Positions 6,029-7,320 of a stretch of DNA of 7,320 nt are shown one piece after another. The stretch is taken from NCBI GenBank assembly GCA_002401735.1, contig NVTX01000001.1, forward strand, positions 1 through 7,320, given 5' to 3'. How positions within the stretch are numbered: position 1 is the first letter of the stretch; each line of letters opens with the position of its first letter. The translations under genes and the position numbers were made by a program. The notes under the pieces are model-generated. The model had not been told where the DNA came from and made no database searches. It saw only the letters and a program-made list of their open reading frames with translations. The DNA is from Methylophilaceae bacterium. Its GTDB lineage: Bacteria > Pseudomonadota > Gammaproteobacteria > Burkholderiales > Methylophilaceae.

Positions 6029-6418
6029 CTATATCGTAGCACGCCTATTTAGTGAAGGCTCAAATCCCAAGTCAACAAATGCCTCCGGCGGCAAATCCGC
6101 CCCTAATAAAAAAGCATCGCTAGTTTCATTAATACTTAAATTCTGCAACAAGATAAAACTGCTGACAATAGCGACCAGTATCAAACCAGCAAAAGTAATG
6201 CGATGATGATCCACCCAAGCAGCCCAATGACTCAATGTCCCGTCAGCATTGACACTTGTGCCTTGATGCCTATTTACTGCATTATTTCTACCTTCTTCCA
6301 ATTTTTTAAGGGTACGCATACTTAAACGCTGAGCATGCGCATCCAACAGACCAGCTAATCGTTTAGCTTCTTCCTCGAATGGCTCAACATCATTGTAATT
6401 TGTATTGTCTGTACTCAT
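6029..6418 (-). CDS. DUF3619-family single-pass membrane protein, possible anti-sigma factor
   Basis: The 129-residue protein has a soluble, charged N-terminal part (1-70, helical stretch FEEEAKRLAGLLDAHAQRLSM), one hydrophobic segment (about 74-92), and a short C-terminal tail with LLGADLPPEAFVDLGFEPSL (104-123). That tail matches the motif ending DUF3619 proteins, usually seen as L-L-x-D-D-L-P-P-x-A-Y. Its ATG (6416-6418) overlaps the stop of the upstream sigma gene as ATGA, so the two are translationally coupled. Coupling to an ECF sigma gene and the cytosol-TM-periplasm topology are typical of anti-sigma factors. There is no recognisable zinc-binding anti-sigma (HxxxCxxC) motif, so that role is an inference from context. 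DUF3619 has no established function that I know of. Confidence 0.82.
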   Translation of the reverse strand: MSTDNTNYNDVEPFEEEAKRLAGLLDAHAQRLSMRTLKKLEEGRNNAVNRHQGTSVNADGTLSHWAAWVDHHRITFAGLILVAIVSSFILLQNLSINETSDAFLLGADLPPEAFVDLGFEPSLNRRATI

Positions 6419-7005
6419 GACTCTACCCCTAAATTTTTGATTCTCTTACTACCTAAGCCTTGCTTTTCCAACCGTGTAGACATGGCATGCAATGCCCGCG
6501 AACAATGCGTTTTCACACTTCCTTGCGAACAGCCCATCGACTCGGCAGTTTCAGCAACGCTCATCTCTTCCCAATAACGCAGCACGAAGGCTTCTCGTTG
6601 ACGTGGAGGTAAATTTTCTAATGCTTTTTCTATTATCTGCATCGTCTGGCTGCTTTGCAGTTGGCGCACCGGGTCTAGCGATTCATCCCCGACATCAATG
6701 GTATCAAGTGGATCACGATTCTCCCCATCCTCATTCTTTGACCCAAAAGATGAAAGCAGTGATGTCCATATATTGCGCACTTTCTGGCGACGCCAAAAAT
6801 CACGCATGGTGTTCTGTAATATGCGTTGAAACAGCATAGGGTATTCTGTTACTGGCTTACCTGGATACTTCTCAGCAAGTTTTAACATCGAGTCTTGCAC
6901 AATATCTAACGCTGCATGCTCATCACGCACGGCATATACCGTTTGCTTAAAAGCACGCCGCTCTACCCCACATAAAAAATCTGATAATTCCTGTGAACTT
7001 GCCAT
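6415..7005 (-). CDS. ECF-type RNA polymerase sigma factor (sigma-70 family)
   Basis: With ATG 7003-7005 the product has 196 residues. Region 2 (about 12-76) includes RRAFKQTVYAVRDEHAALDIVQDSMLKLAE and the DNA-melting/-10 part MRDFWRRQKVRN. A flexible acidic linker (about 84-115) follows, then region 4 (about 122-176) with NLPPRQREAFVLRYWEEMSVAETAESMG and the helix-turn-helix CSQGSVKTHCSRALHAM. Regions 1 and 3 are absent, as in ECF (group 4) sigmas. A longer reading from TTG at 7099-7101 would add 32 residues with no sigma homology, and ECF sigmas usually begin just before region 2, so the ATG is preferred although its Shine-Dalgarno is poor. It heads the cassette with the DUF3619 and DUF3106 genes and diverges from a PP0621-family gene. 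The stimulus and target promoters are not evident; autoregulation is common in the class, but I see no clear ECF-type promoter. Confidence 0.9.
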   Translation of the reverse strand: MASSQELSDFLCGVERRAFKQTVYAVRDEHAALDIVQDSMLKLAEKYPGKPVTEYPMLFQRILQNTMRDFWRRQKVRNIWTSLLSSFGSKNEDGENRDPLDTIDVGDESLDPVRQLQSSQTMQIIEKALENLPPRQREAFVLRYWEEMSVAETAESMGCSQGSVKTHCSRALHAMSTRLEKQGLGSKRIKNLGVES

Positions 7006-7053
7006 GAACTTATTGTTTATATCAACTAGGGCGCAGTATAACAGTTTAATTTC

Positions 7054-7082
7054 TTCTGACCTTAGCGAGTATGTCTTATACT
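7054..7082 (+). promoter_or_regulatory. Weak candidate promoter for the PP0621-family gene
   Basis: TATACT (7077-7082) matches the -10 consensus well, but the best -35 candidates upstream (around 7054-7061, e.g. CTGACC with a 15-nt spacer) are poor. It would give a leader of roughly 45 nt. A mirrored TATACT occurs on the minus strand at 7035-7040, upstream of the sigma gene, also without a good -35 box. Confidence 0.22.
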
Positions 7083-7135
7083 TACCCTTTATTGTTATCA
7101 AACCATCTTATCACCGAAGAACAACGATTATCACT

Positions 7136-7320
7136 ATGTCACGTATTTTATTGCTCATCATTTTATTTTGGATAGTCTATATTGTCGTAAAGCGCTTCAT
7201 AGCAAAAACCAAATCTAACCATGCCCCTGCTAAAGAAACGCCGCCTACAGAAAAAATTGTGGCCTGTAGCCAATGCGGTCTACATATTCCTGAAAGCGAG
7301 AGCAGTGTAATTGATAGTAT
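7136..7320 (+). CDS. PP0621-family membrane-anchored zinc-ribbon protein (partial, 3' end off window)
   Basis: The frame is open from ATG 7136-7138 to the right edge: 61 full codons. Residues 4-19 form one N-terminal hydrophobic segment (ILLLIILFWIVYIVVK), followed by a basic and Pro-rich linker. Then comes the start of a zinc-ribbon-like motif, C44-S-Q-C47-G-L-H50-I-P52-E-S-E. This C-x2-C-G-x-H-x-P-x-S-E pattern is that of PP0621-family proteins, small proteins of about 70-85 residues whose second metal-binding half (typically Y-C-S-x-x-H) should lie just past the edge. Function is unknown; in many beta- and gammaproteobacteria I expect a two-component sensor kinase downstream, which cannot be tested here. 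No clear Shine-Dalgarno precedes the ATG. It diverges from the sigma gene across 130 bp. Confidence 0.8.
   Translation, partial: MSRILLLIILFWIVYIVVKRFIAKTKSNHAPAKETPPTEKIVACSQCGLHIPESESSVIDS

Noticed and set aside
6492..6839. Plus-strand 115-codon frame over the sigma gene
   Set aside because: It is antisense to a sigma factor with intact regions 2 and 4; the translation has no recognisable features.
1..7320. CRISPR array, tRNA, rRNA, insertion sequence or prophage genes
   Set aside because: No spaced direct repeats, cloverleaf-like segments, transposase motifs or integrase motifs were found on either strand by reading.

Overview
The window looks like a chromosomal segment of a betaproteobacterium, most likely a Methylophilaceae (Methylotenera/Methylophilus-type) methylotroph. 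This is inferred from gene content and order (pepA-holC next to a divergent lptF-lptG pair, an ECF sigma factor followed by DUF3619 and DUF3106 genes, and a PP0621-family zinc-ribbon gene), from the moderate-to-low GC, and from overall protein style. It rests on recognition, not on a database search. Coding density is high: the longest non-coding gap is about 130 bp. I see no tRNA, rRNA, CRISPR array, insertion sequence or phage integrase.

Left part, minus strand (1-2648): a probable three-gene operon, transcribed right to left. It runs pepA (M17 leucyl aminopeptidase), then holC (DNA polymerase III chi subunit), then an open frame that starts with TTG at 678 and runs off the left edge. The last gene is the most unusual item here. 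Its first ~110 residues look like a small cytosolic helical protein. At about residue 111 it passes without a stop into the characteristic beginning of a secreted parallel beta-helix (polymorphic outer membrane protein-like) domain, and it has no signal peptide.

Middle, plus strand (2730-4951): lptF and lptG, the two permease subunits of the LptB2FG lipopolysaccharide exporter. They are separated by 2 nt and diverge from pepA across an 81-bp region. That region holds two facing sigma-70-like promoters whose -35 boxes form one near-palindrome. lptF has only a TTG start with no clear Shine-Dalgarno, and the best promoter would place its transcription start at or past that TTG.

Right part, minus strand (4948-7005): an RDD-family membrane protein whose stop codon interlocks with that of lptG. 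Next comes a rho-independent terminator, then a sigma cassette read right to left: an ECF-type sigma factor, a single-pass membrane DUF3619 protein overlapping it by ATGA, and an exported DUF3106 protein. The DUF3106 protein consists of six exact 18-residue repeats with an alternating QQ/RE pattern. The layout (sigma, single-TM protein, periplasmic helical protein) resembles sigma/anti-sigma/periplasmic sensor modules such as CnrH-CnrY-CnrX, but the function is not established. At the right edge, on the plus strand, lies the start of a PP0621-family membrane-anchored zinc-ribbon protein, diverging from the sigma gene.
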